From Yeosuana marina (GTDB lineage: Bacteria > Bacteroidota > Bacteroidia > Flavobacteriales > Flavobacteriaceae): DNA of 64,000 nt. Location: assembly GCF_011762485.1 (NCBI RefSeq), contig NZ_JAAKGI010000046.1, positions 155,476 to 219,475 on the forward strand. Reading direction: 5' to 3'. Shown here in pieces: positions 19,236 through 28,965 of the stretch. Every line of letters begins with the position of its first letter. Position 1 is the stretch's first letter. A program made the position numbers and the translations under genes. A model generated the notes under the pieces. That model was not told where the DNA came from and ran no database searches. It saw nothing but the letters and a program-made list of their open reading frames with translations.

Positions 19236-19769
19236 TTACTTACTGATAGGTACGGCAACTCTGGTCGTTCCCCAACCCAAATACATAGCGTTGTCATCAA
19301 AAGTGATGGAAAATGCTTCAAGTGATTCCTTACTTGATGTAACTGGAGCCTTTACTCTAAGCACATCATTGGCTTCATTATAAGAATAAGCACCCCAAAC
19401 ATTAATATCTTTACTAAAAATAATCGTCCATTCTTTCTCTCCAGGAATTGTAAATAATGAATATTCCCCTGCTTTAAGCTCTTTTCCAGCAAACTTCATG
19501 TCTTTATAAAGCACGATATCGGCTGCTTCGTTAGCACCTGTTCTCCATACTTTACCGTTTGGCGCCAATGTTGACAAATCTCTTCCTTTAAGTTGTGGTC
19601 GGCTGTAAACCACTTTTATTGATTTATCGGACACTTTGCTGCTACTTGGATATGCACTTGCATCCATGGGGCTTTTGTCTAATCCTTTGAATTCTTGTGC
19701 TTTGGCATTTAAGGACAAAAGCATAAGAAATACAAAGACTAGTGTTGAATAACGAGTAAACTTTTTCAT
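19236..19769 (-). CDS. DUF2911 domain secreted protein
   Basis: A 177-residue protein with a Sec signal peptide (1-24, ending NAKAQ). The DUF2911 pattern is clear: VVYSRPQLKGRDL, GKVWRTGANEA, AGEYSLFTIPGEKEWTIIFSKD and WGAYSYNEANDVLRV. Function is unknown; the family is common and often highly expressed in Bacteroidota. Confidence 0.9.
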   Translation of the reverse strand: MKKFTRYSTLVFVFLMLLSLNAKAQEFKGLDKSPMDASAYPSSSKVSDKSIKVVYSRPQLKGRDLSTLAPNGKVWRTGANEAADIVLYKDMKFAGKELKAGEYSLFTIPGEKEWTIIFSKDINVWGAYSYNEANDVLRVKAPVTSSKESLEAFSITFDDNAMYLGWGTTRVAVPISK

Positions 19770-19884
19770 AAGATTTTTGTTTTTAAGTTTTAAATTTTTT
19801 AAAGTTAAGCTGAAAGACTCTTAAAGTTTTTATAAAAGTTTTAGATAAATGTTAAATTTTATAACTAGTTAAATGATAAAATAG

Positions 19885-19913
19885 AAAATGCTTCAGTTAT
19901 ACTGAAACATTTT
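19885..19913 (-). terminator. Terminator of the gatCAB-aspS operon
   Basis: Arms AAAATG-TTCAG and CTGAA-CATTTT with one mismatch and a 5-base loop, followed on the minus strand by a T-rich stretch, lie 25 bases after the gatB-aspS stop. Confidence 0.6.
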
Positions 19914-19937
19914 TATAATTCTATTTGTTGAAATAAT

Positions 19938-22900
19938 CTATTTTTTAATAATTCTCACATTCATTTCTTCTACTTTTTTGTCTGAAAGTAATGATGGCGC
20001 TCCAAATAATAAATCGTCACTCGTACCTGTTTTAGGGAATGCCATGACTTCACGTATCGATGCTTTTTTCTCTAAAATCATCATTAATCTATCAACACCC
20101 CAAGCGATTCCACCATGAGGTGGCGCTCCATAATGAAAGGCCTTATGCATGGTCCCAACGCTTTTAAGCATTTCTTCTTTGTTGTAGCCCATGTTTCTGT
20201 AGGTAGCTTCTAAAATTTCAGGTTTGTGCGCACGCACAGAACCGCCACCAATTTCGTAGCCATTCAAAATTAAATCGTATTGTTGCGCGATAATACTACC
20301 AATTTCGTCTTCTTTACCGTTCATGTGTTTTTCGATATCATAAACAGCAGGCATTGAAAAGGGGTTGTGAGTAAACGTCCATCTGCCTTCATCTGTTTTT
20401 TCAAACATTGGGAAATCTACCACCCAAGCTGGTCTTAATTCCTTAGGATTTATGAGTCGTAACATGCTTCCTAACTCTTGTCTAACAGCATCTAATGCTT
20501 TGTTAGCGGTAGCATAATCGGCAGCTGAGAAGAACACAATATCTCCAACTTGCGCATTGGTAGTTTTAATAATACCAGCAGCAATATCTTCTCCTAAAAA
20601 TTTAATAATAGGCGATTGTAAATCAGTTTCGTTTACTATAATGTAAGCCAAACCACCTAAACCGTGTTGTTGAGCAATTCCGGTTAGTTTCTCAATTTGC
20701 CCTTTGGATAACCGTTTGTTTCCTTGTTCTTTTGCAGAAACTTTAATGCATTTTACGATACCACCTTCTTCAATAGGTTTACTAAACACTTGGAATGTGG
20801 TGTCTTTTACAATATCTGTAATGTCTTGAAGTTTTAAACCAAATCGTAAATCGGGTCTGTCGCAGCCATAGCTATCCATCGCCTCTTTATAGGTAATGAC
20901 TTCAAACGGACGTAAAATCCATTTGTTACCATATATTTTTTCAACAATTTTATTGAACATGTTTGTGTTCAAATCCATTATTTGCTGCATGCTGGCATAA
21001 GCCATTTCTATATCTAATTGCGTAAATTCTGGTTGGCGATCACCTCGAGAATCTTCGTCTCTAAAGCAACGTGCAATCTGGAAATACTTTTCGTAACCAC
21101 TTACCATCAATATTTGTTTAAATTGCTGAGGTGCTTGTGGTAAGGTGTAAAAAGCGCCTGCCTGTTTTCTTGAAGGTACAATAAATTCTCTTGCTCCTTC
21201 ATCGGTTCCAGCACTTAAAATAGGGGTTTCAATTTCCAAGAAATTTTGTTTATCTAAAATATCACGAAGTAACTTAATAACTTTATGACGGTTTACAATA
21301 ACACGACGCACATCATCATTTCTATGATCTAAATATTTATACTGAAAACGGGTGTTTTCGTTTGTTTTTGTAGCGCGTTTAATTTCAAAAGGTAAGGTTC
21401 TCGATAGGTTTAGAATATCTAATTCGTAAGCCTCTAATTCTATTTTTCCGGTGCGTAAAGCTGGATTATAATCGTCTTCTTTTCTTTGTACAATGGTTCC
21501 GCTAACCGTGATAACAGATTCTGGTTTTAATTTTACCAATTCATCTAAATTAGGGAACGATTCTCTACTTAAACGTACTTGGAATACTTCGGCACTCGAA
21601 TCACGTAAATCAATAAATATTAATTCTCCGTGGTCTCTTACGCTCGCTACCCAACCTGCAAATGTTACTTTTTCTGAAATATTAACTTCTGAAATATCTG
21701 TAATTAAATGCGTTCTATATTCCTCTTTGATGATGATAGGAATTTGTGGTAACACTTCTTCCTTTTGTTTGGTCGTTGGTTGTTGGTTATTGGTTATTGG
21801 TTGCTGGTTATTCGACGTTTGTGAAGAACTTTGAACTTTCCCCTTTGTACTTTGCAACTGATTTAAAATACCTTCACGAATAACCTTTCCAGAAGCGCCT
21901 TTACCAATTATAGCTATCACTTTTCCAACTAAAACACCTGCTTTTCCTTGGTTGCCACCTTTAATATCGTTCGCAATCGCTTCATTTTCTGAAATTACTT
22001 TTGCTATCGCATCAAAAATAGTTTCTTCTGAAATTGTGTTTTCTTTAAAATAGCTATTATAATCGAAGGTTCTGTCTTTTAGATACGATGTAATCGCGTT
22101 TTGGACTAAAACCGATGTTATCTTTTCATCTTTAAAGAGTTGAAAAATTTCAATGAGGTGATCAATTCTATGAATATCAGCATATTCATCGGCACCAATA
22201 TTATTCACCAATGTTTTAGCGACAAAAGATGGGTCTTTTAATACGTTGTTTATAGCGATAAACGTGCTAGAACGTAATGAATCGGCCGTAAAGAATTTAG
22301 CATCTTGAGGCAATACACCACCTTTTATTAAGATAGACTCAACAGCAAAAGGTAGTGAGCTAATATCGACATGAATAGAATCTACAACCTCTTTAATAGA
22401 CACGAAAGGTAAATCTGGCTCCGATATAAAACGGTAATCGGCTTCAAACTCCTTTTTACGCATTGTTTTGGTTTGCTTTAAATCGGCATCCCAAAGTACG
22501 GTAGTTTGTTCTGGTCTAAACTCTTTATGTTCTATGTAGTAATTTAATTGTTTTTCTACTTCCTCTTTTAAAGCGTCTACCATAAACTTGAAAGAGTTCA
22601 AGTTTTTAATTTCGGTACGCGGATTTAAATTGTAGCTATGTTTTTTGCGTAAAGACACAGAAACATCCGATTTAAACTCGCCCTTTTCAAGATTCGCTTC
22701 ACTTATTTTTAAATTCTGAACAATACGTTGAATATATTGTGCGTAAGTTGATGCGTCTTCAATATGGCGAATACATGGTTCGGTTACAATTTCAATAAGA
22801 GGAACACCAGCTTTATTAAAATCTATTAACGAAATGTTTTTTTCGTGCACTAATTTTGCAGCATCCTCTTCTATGTGAACCTGAGTTAAATTTACGGTAA

Positions 22901-23282
22901 ACTGACTTCCATCATTTCTGAAACATGAGACTTGTCCGTCGGGAATAACCGGATTATGAAACTGCGTAATTTGTATGTTTTTCGGGTTGTCTGGGTATTC
23001 GTAGTGTTTTCTATCCCACGAAATTACTTCGTTTTCAAACGATGATTTTACAGCCTTTCCAAAATAAATAGCCTTAGTGATAGCTTCTTTATTTATCGCA
23101 GGCAACACACCCATTTGTCCTGTACATACTGAACAAATACTATGGTTTGGCGTATCTATTTCTTGGTTTGGACAAGAACAAAAGAGTTTCGTTTTTGTGT
23201 TTAGTCGAACGTGTGTTTCTAGTCCGATAACCAGTTCTAAATCGTTTGCTTTTAAAGCGGCGTCTAATTGTTCAAGTTCCAT
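19938..23282 (-). CDS. gatB-aspS: Fused amidotransferase subunit GatB / aspartyl-tRNA synthetase AspS
   Basis: A 1114-residue bifunctional enzyme. Residues 1 to about 472 are GatB, the subunit that binds misacylated tRNA: IGLETHVRLNTKTKLFC, zinc cysteines 35, 37, 50 and 53, and a C-terminal YqeY-like tail. A Gln/Asn/Ser/Thr-rich linker (about 473-512) follows. Residues about 513-1114 are a bacterial class II AspRS with anticodon-binding OB fold (GWVASVRDHGEL), flipping loop GTDEGAREF, motif 2 FRDEDSRGDRQPEFTQ, GAD insertion and motif 3 GIAWGVDRLMMIL. Together with GatA and GatC it should charge tRNA-Asn with Asp and amidate it. The gene overlaps gatA by 1 base. Similar fusions exist in Flavobacteriaceae annotation. 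Confidence 0.95.
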   Translation of the reverse strand: MELEQLDAALKANDLELVIGLETHVRLNTKTKLFCSCPNQEIDTPNHSICSVCTGQMGVLPAINKEAITKAIYFGKAVKSSFENEVISWDRKHYEYPDNPKNIQITQFHNPVIPDGQVSCFRNDGSQFTVNLTQVHIEEDAAKLVHEKNISLIDFNKAGVPLIEIVTEPCIRHIEDASTYAQYIQRIVQNLKISEANLEKGEFKSDVSVSLRKKHSYNLNPRTEIKNLNSFKFMVDALKEEVEKQLNYYIEHKEFRPEQTTVLWDADLKQTKTMRKKEFEADYRFISEPDLPFVSIKEVVDSIHVDISSLPFAVESILIKGGVLPQDAKFFTADSLRSSTFIAINNVLKDPSFVAKTLVNNIGADEYADIHRIDHLIEIFQLFKDEKITSVLVQNAITSYLKDRTFDYNSYFKENTISEETIFDAIAKVISENEAIANDIKGGNQGKAGVLVGKVIAIIGKGASGKVIREGILNQLQSTKGKVQSSSQTSNNQQPITNNQQPTTKQKEEVLPQIPIIIKEEYRTHLITDISEVNISEKVTFAGWVASVRDHGELIFIDLRDSSAEVFQVRLSRESFPNLDELVKLKPESVITVSGTIVQRKEDDYNPALRTGKIELEAYELDILNLSRTLPFEIKRATKTNENTRFQYKYLDHRNDDVRRVIVNRHKVIKLLRDILDKQNFLEIETPILSAGTDEGAREFIVPSRKQAGAFYTLPQAPQQFKQILMVSGYEKYFQIARCFRDEDSRGDRQPEFTQLDIEMAYASMQQIMDLNTNMFNKIVEKIYGNKWILRPFEVITYKEAMDSYGCDRPDLRFGLKLQDITDIVKDTTFQVFSKPIEEGGIVKCIKVSAKEQGNKRLSKGQIEKLTGIAQQHGLGGLAYIIVNETDLQSPIIKFLGEDIAAGIIKTTNAQVGDIVFFSAADYATANKALDAVRQELGSMLRLINPKELRPAWVVDFPMFEKTDEGRWTFTHNPFSMPAVYDIEKHMNGKEDEIGSIIAQQYDLILNGYEIGGGSVRAHKPEILEATYRNMGYNKEEMLKSVGTMHKAFHYGAPPHGGIAWGVDRLMMILEKKASIREVMAFPKTGTSDDLLFGAPSLLSDKKVEEMNVRIIKK
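21768..21860. repeat. Simple-repeat tract encoding the GatB-AspS linker
   Basis: On the plus strand the stretch reads as repeats of TTGGTTGT/TTGGTTAT words (21775-21812) followed by ACTTTGAACTTT / GTACTTTGCAA words (21827-21857). Words like these usually lie between genes in Flavobacteriaceae; here they are translated in frame as the low-complexity linker. Confidence 0.6.
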
Positions 23283-24682
23283 TATATCGTATCTTTTAAG
23301 AAGTTAGCAAACTTCAAAACGAGTTCGTCATTATTTTTAGCGGCGGTAATTTGTAAGCCCGTTTCTGTGCCTTGTGGTATGGTTAAGGTTGGTAATTGCC
23401 CTAAACTAAAACCAACGGTATAAGCATCACTTAAATACATCGCGTGCGGATCTTTTAAACTGTTACCAATTTTTGGAGGTGTGTTTGGTGTTACGGGCGA
23501 TACAATAATATCGACTTCTTTAAAATCTTTTTCAAAATTGTCTGAAATCGCATCTCGAAGTGCTAGACCTTTTAAATAGATTTCATCTGAAAAACCTTGA
23601 GATAACACTTGGTTTCCACCAACAATCCGACGTTTTGTTTCTTCTGAAAAATTTTCTGAACGTGTGATGGCGTAGGATTCTTTTAGGTTTTTATTATCAA
23701 TTCGGTTACCGTAGTTCGAGCCGTCTAAACGCGATAGGTTAGAGGCTGTTTCTGCCATGGCCAATGTATAATATGTAGAAACCAAAATATTAGACTTAAA
23801 GAAATCAAGTTCTTTAACTTCGATGTTTTTGGCTTTAATCTTTTCAATAGTCGCTAAAAAATCAGCTTTAATTTTAGAATCTATCGCTTCACTTTCAATA
23901 AAACTTTTAAAATATCCAACAGATTTAATATCAGTTGAATTTAAAATGCTTTCTTCTGAAATAGCTTCTGAAACATAAGATGTTTGGTCTTTGGCATCTT
24001 TTCCACTCATCACATTTAATACAATGAGAATATCTCCAACCGATTTTGCTATAGGCCCCACACAGTCTGTAGACGAGGCGTAAGCCATTAATCCGTAACG
24101 TGAAATACGTCCGTAGGTAGGTTTTAATCCGTAAACGTGATTATAGCCAGCAGGCTGTCTAACAGAACCTCCCGTATCTCCACCAATAGAAAATACGGTA
24201 TAGTCTTTCGCAACATTAACCGCAGAACCACCACTGGAGCCACCACCAACTAAATCTGGATTTATAGCATTTTTTACAGCGCCAAAAATGGTGTTTTCGC
24301 TAGACGAGCCGTGACCAAAACTATCGCAGTTTTCTTTTACAATAGGAATTGCCCCAGCATCCAATAATTTTTGAATAGCTGTAGCCGTATATGCAGCTTT
24401 GTAGTTTTTTAATAAATTCGAGCTCGCAGTCGTAAATGTACCTTGAACCATATACACATCTTTAATACCAAAAGGAATGCCTTCTAACAACCCAATAGGT
24501 TCGTTGTTGGCAATCTTCGCATCAACCTTCGCAGCTAAATTCAGAGCTAAGTTATCGAGCAGGTTATTAACGGTATTATGTGTATTCTGTTTTAATAAAT
24601 TTAATTTTTCCTGCACTAAGTTTGTACACGAAAATTCTTTATTCACCAGTTGCTGATGAATTTTATGTATTTGAGAATCCAT
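23282..24682 (-). CDS. gatA: Asp-tRNA(Asn)/Glu-tRNA(Gln) amidotransferase subunit GatA
   Basis: The 466-residue glutaminase subunit of GatCAB, which releases ammonia from glutamine for transfer in GatB. The amidase Lys-Ser-Ser triad is intact: Lys74 in GIKDVYM, cis-Ser149 in GGGSSGGSA and nucleophile Ser173 in GGDTGGSVRQPAG. The spacing matches characterised GatA proteins. It overlaps gatB-aspS by 1 base and lies 3 bases after gatC, so the three genes form one operon. Confidence 0.96.
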   Translation of the reverse strand: MDSQIHKIHQQLVNKEFSCTNLVQEKLNLLKQNTHNTVNNLLDNLALNLAAKVDAKIANNEPIGLLEGIPFGIKDVYMVQGTFTTASSNLLKNYKAAYTATAIQKLLDAGAIPIVKENCDSFGHGSSSENTIFGAVKNAINPDLVGGGSSGGSAVNVAKDYTVFSIGGDTGGSVRQPAGYNHVYGLKPTYGRISRYGLMAYASSTDCVGPIAKSVGDILIVLNVMSGKDAKDQTSYVSEAISEESILNSTDIKSVGYFKSFIESEAIDSKIKADFLATIEKIKAKNIEVKELDFFKSNILVSTYYTLAMAETASNLSRLDGSNYGNRIDNKNLKESYAITRSENFSEETKRRIVGGNQVLSQGFSDEIYLKGLALRDAISDNFEKDFKEVDIIVSPVTPNTPPKIGNSLKDPHAMYLSDAYTVGFSLGQLPTLTIPQGTETGLQITAAKNNDELVLKFANFLKDTI

Positions 24683-24685
24683 AAT

Positions 24686-24955
24686 CTACGCTTCAATTAC
24701 TTTAGAGACTACCAAATAGCCATTTTTCTCTTTTGGAAAGTTTTCAACGATAATTTGTTTTTCAATAGCAGAACTTTCAATGACCACATCGTCTCTCAAA
24801 TTATCTAATGACACGCAATTATTATGATTGTTATTTAAAGAATTATTATTTGTTGCATTCGCATTTTTAATCACATCAAATAATTTGTTCACAGCCTCGC
24901 TGGGTTCTGCTCCTTTAATACTCGACAATATGTCGACTGTCATAATTTTACTCAT
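24686..24955 (-). CDS. gatC: Divergent GatC-like subunit with Asn-rich linker
   Basis: An 89-90-residue protein directly upstream of gatA. Its C-terminal half (LDNLRDDVVIES then PKEKNGYLVVSKVIEA) matches the beta-hairpin tail of GatC, which stabilises GatA-GatB. The N-terminal helices of typical GatC are shortened and replaced by SSIKGAEPSEAVNKLFDVIK plus a linker (residues 32-47) in which 10 of 16 residues are Asn. I use the ATG at 24955; a GTG at 24958 would add one residue. The preceding ATG-TAA at 24959-24964 is a start-stop pair. The assignment rests on position and the C-terminal match. Confidence 0.65.
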   Translation of the reverse strand: MSKIMTVDILSSIKGAEPSEAVNKLFDVIKNANATNNNSLNNNHNNCVSLDNLRDDVVIESSAIEKQIIVENFPKEKNGYLVVSKVIEA

Positions 24956-24972
24956 CACTTACATTTTTAAAT

Positions 24973-25001
24973 TAAAAAAAGCCTCCCGATTTCGGAAGGC
25001 T
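24973..25001 (-). terminator. Attenuator terminator hairpin upstream of gatC
   Basis: On the minus strand AGCCTTCCG and CGGGAGGCT form a 9-bp stem (one G-U pair) with an AAAT loop at 24980-25001, followed at once by a run of seven T. It lies between the leader peptide and gatC rather than after a gene, as expected for an attenuator. Confidence 0.82.
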
Positions 25002-25046
25002 TCATATATTTTTTAAACAATAACCTTCCTGTCCTAAAAATTAGGA
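24994..25046 (-). promoter_or_regulatory. Competing antiterminator and leader hairpins of the gat operon
   Basis: GGAAGGTT (25022-25029, read on minus) can pair with AGCCTTCC (24994-25001), the 5' arm of the terminator, giving 8 bp that exclude the terminator. The GGAAGGTT segment begins 4 bases after the leader stop codon, so a ribosome waiting at the stop would cover it. Upstream, TCCTAA/TTAGGA (25032-25046) can form a small perfect hairpin over the last codons of the leader, like a pause hairpin. Confidence 0.7.
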
Positions 25047-25078
25047 TTATTGAAATTATTATTGTTATTATTTGTCAT
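25034..25078 (-). CDS. Asn-rich leader peptide of the gatCAB-aspS attenuator
   Basis: A 14-codon ORF encodes MTNNNNNNFNNPNF and then TAG. Nine of fourteen codons are Asn (eight AAT, one AAC). It begins 17 bases after a TATATTTG promoter element, in an A-rich start context typical of the phylum, and ends just before the antiterminator segment. Leader peptides rich in the regulated amino acid are the signature of ribosome-mediated attenuation (trp, his, thr leaders). Here the operon product is the enzyme set that makes Asn-tRNA(Asn), so the logic fits. Translation of the leader is inferred. Confidence 0.8.
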   Translation of the reverse strand: MTNNNNNNFNNPNF

Positions 25079-25095
25079 TTTTCTATTTTGAGTGT

Positions 25096-25103
25096 CAAAT
25101 ATA
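25096..25103 (-). promoter_or_regulatory. -7 element of the gatCAB-aspS operon
   Basis: TATATTTG on the minus strand fits TAnnTTTG. Transcription from about 25090 would give a short leader that starts just ahead of the Asn-rich ORF. The usual -33 TTG is not at its normal distance. Confidence 0.6.
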
Positions 25104-25479
25104 TGTAGAATTAAAGTATTACACACTATTTTTTTCAACATCCTATTCTATATTATCGAATTGATAAAAAATTAAAGTTTATTTGATAGTTTTTAATCTA
25201 ATAGTCGAGTTTGCGTTATTTTTTTCACTGTCTTTTTTTTATAACATTATTTTATTTTGAAATACACCTTAATTAATTCAAAAATCAGAAATATTAAAAA
25301 CCGTATATATCGGTTTTAAGGCAATATGCGTTTTTGCTTAATTTAGAGCTGAAAAAAAAATTCCGAAATTGATTTTAAGGCATTTTTTAGGCGATTTAAG
25401 ACACTTTTGAGTAATTAACAAATGTTGATAATTTATTGTTATAATCGATAAAATGCTTTTAGAAAAAGTGATATTTGAG
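25104..25479. other. AT-rich intergenic region between gat leader and gyrB
   Basis: No gene, RNA or strong hairpin is seen in these bases. The words TTTTAAGGCA occur twice (near 25314 and 25374). The region separates the divergent gat and gyrB promoters. Confidence 0.5.
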
Positions 25480-25487
25480 TATATTTG
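25480..25487 (+). promoter_or_regulatory. -7 element of gyrB
   Basis: TATATTTG matches TAnnTTTG, 71 bases upstream of the gyrB ATG; a near-match GATATTTG lies 10 bases earlier. Confidence 0.55.
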
Positions 25488-25534
25488 TAAGTATCCTAAA
25501 ATGGTGCCAATCGCATCATTTTTTTATGGAATGA

Positions 25535-27499
<1,965 letters not shown>

Positions 27500-27520
27500 A
27501 TAGAAAATAAAGTTAGTACT

Positions 27521-27560
27521 AAACACCCTTGATTTTGTTTTAAAATCAAGGGTGTTTTTT
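27521..27560 (+). terminator. gyrB terminator
   Basis: A perfect 16-bp stem (27521-27536 with 27542-27557) and a 5-base loop are followed by a T-run. Confidence 0.92.
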
Positions 27561-27633
27561 TATGCTTCAAAAACAAATATCAGTTTAAATGCATTTTTTT
27601 ATCGATAAAATGTGATATATTAAAATATTTTCA

Positions 27634-27641
27634 TACATTTG
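27634..27641 (+). promoter_or_regulatory. -7 element of the DUF6588 gene
   Basis: TACATTTG matches TAnnTTTG, 20 bases before the start codon and after the gyrB terminator. Confidence 0.55.
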
Positions 27642-27661
27642 TTATTCCAAATTTATCAAAA

Positions 27662-28708
27662 ATGAAAAAGATAACCCTACTTTTGTTTATTTTCATAGTA
27701 ACGCAGGTATCAAGAGCTCAAGATTTAGGAGACATTATACTCGCTGCAGATGATGCCAGCAAACTCACTGAAAATTATATACGACCAGTTATGAATGGCT
27801 TAATGTATAGTATGAATGGTGGATGGTACACAACTGCAAAAACACATAAGAAATTTGGTTTCGATTTAACCATTGAGGCGAATGGCTCATTTGTTCCTAA
27901 AGCAGATGAAGTATTTCAATTTATTCAAAGTGATTACACATATTCAACGCTTCCTAATGGAGAGACCTCATTGCCAACTGTTATAAGCAGTGATGAAACA
28001 GAAACTACCATTGATGTTCGTGTTCCATATAATGGAAACACCTATAAAGTTGCAAGTTTTAACATGCCAGGTGGTGTTGGTGGCGATTTACCAGGAAATA
28101 TTGTTCCAGCCCCCATGGTGCAGTTAGGTTTTGGATTGCCTTTTCATACTGATATTAAAGTAAGATATGTGCCTACATTAAATTTTAATAATGATGTAGA
28201 AGCAAACTTAATAGGCGTTGGATTACAGCACGATTTAATGCACTATTTTGGACCGCTTGATAAATTACCTTTAAACGTTTCAGTTCTGGCAGCATTTACT
28301 ACTATGGATGTGACTTATAACATTAATGACGATAATCCCAATGATGAAATTACAATTACCAATGGTAAAGGTGCTTTTAAAATGAATACATGGACGCTTC
28401 AAGCATTGGGTTCGTTAGATTTTCCAATAATAACATTATATGCAGGTGTTGGATATAACCATGGAAAATCTTCTTTGAAGATAAAGGGAGATTATGATAT
28501 TACTTATGATGTTGAAGACAGTAATGGAAATACAGTAGGTACTGCCAACGAATCTGTTACAGACCCTGTAAACCTTAATTTTGATGCCAATGGAGTAAGA
28601 ACCACGTTGGGTGCAAGATTAAACTTAGGTATTTTCAAAATTTTTGGAGACTATACATTGCAAAAATATAATACTGTTTCTGCAGGTATAGCGTTTAGTT
28701 TTAGATAA
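27662..28708 (+). CDS. DUF6588 family outer-membrane beta-barrel protein
   Basis: A 348-residue protein with a Sec signal peptide (1-19, ending SRAQ). Alternating beta strands follow (VQLGFGLPFHTDIKVRYVPTLNF, TLYAGVGYNHGKSSLKI), ending in FSFR as barrel proteins do. The pattern fits DUF6588, a Bacteroidota outer-membrane family of unknown function. It is a single gene with its own promoter and terminator. Confidence 0.8.
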   Translation: MKKITLLLFIFIVTQVSRAQDLGDIILAADDASKLTENYIRPVMNGLMYSMNGGWYTTAKTHKKFGFDLTIEANGSFVPKADEVFQFIQSDYTYSTLPNGETSLPTVISSDETETTIDVRVPYNGNTYKVASFNMPGGVGGDLPGNIVPAPMVQLGFGLPFHTDIKVRYVPTLNFNNDVEANLIGVGLQHDLMHYFGPLDKLPLNVSVLAAFTTMDVTYNINDDNPNDEITITNGKGAFKMNTWTLQALGSLDFPIITLYAGVGYNHGKSSLKIKGDYDITYDVEDSNGNTVGTANESVTDPVNLNFDANGVRTTLGARLNLGIFKIFGDYTLQKYNTVSAGIAFSFR

Positions 28709-28790
28709 AAAAATATTGTAAAAGTGAAAACTTTTAAAAAGATATGTTTGTTTAGTTTTAGTTAAATTTTATTATTTGAATTAGTCGTGA

Positions 28791-28821
28791 AAAGTGCAAG
28801 ATTTAATCTTGCACTTTTTTT
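28791..28821 (+). terminator. Terminator of the DUF6588 gene
   Basis: A 12-bp perfect stem (AAAGTGCAAGAT / ATCTTGCACTTT), a 3-base loop and a T-run. Confidence 0.88.
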
Positions 28822-28833
28822 ATTAAGAGTTTT

Positions 28834-28869
28834 TAAATTTGTAATTTTACATGATTTTAATCATGTAAA
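28834..28869 (+). promoter_or_regulatory. mdh promoter with overlapping palindromic operator candidate
   Basis: TAAATTTG at 28834-28841 fits the -7 consensus. Five bases after it a perfect palindrome spans the expected transcription start: arms TTTACATGATT (28846-28856) and AATCATGTAAA (28859-28869). A further half-site GCATGATTT lies at 28895-28903. There is no T-run after it, so a terminator is unlikely; binding of a dimeric regulator is inferred. Confidence 0.5.
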
Positions 28870-28965
28870 TAAACCTTTTTAAATTATAAAATTTGCATGA
28901 TTTAAATTTTGGAACGAAAAAATATTAAAACAAATTATATAATAAAAATTATTAAAAATTAAGAC

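Noticed and set aside
24973..25001. The hairpin upstream of gatC as a terminator for a plus-strand gene
   Set aside because: The T-run lies on the minus-strand side only, and no plus-strand gene ends nearby.
25104..25479. Replication origin beside gyrB
   Set aside because: The region is AT-rich but shows no DnaA-box cluster, and dnaA/dnaN are not adjacent.
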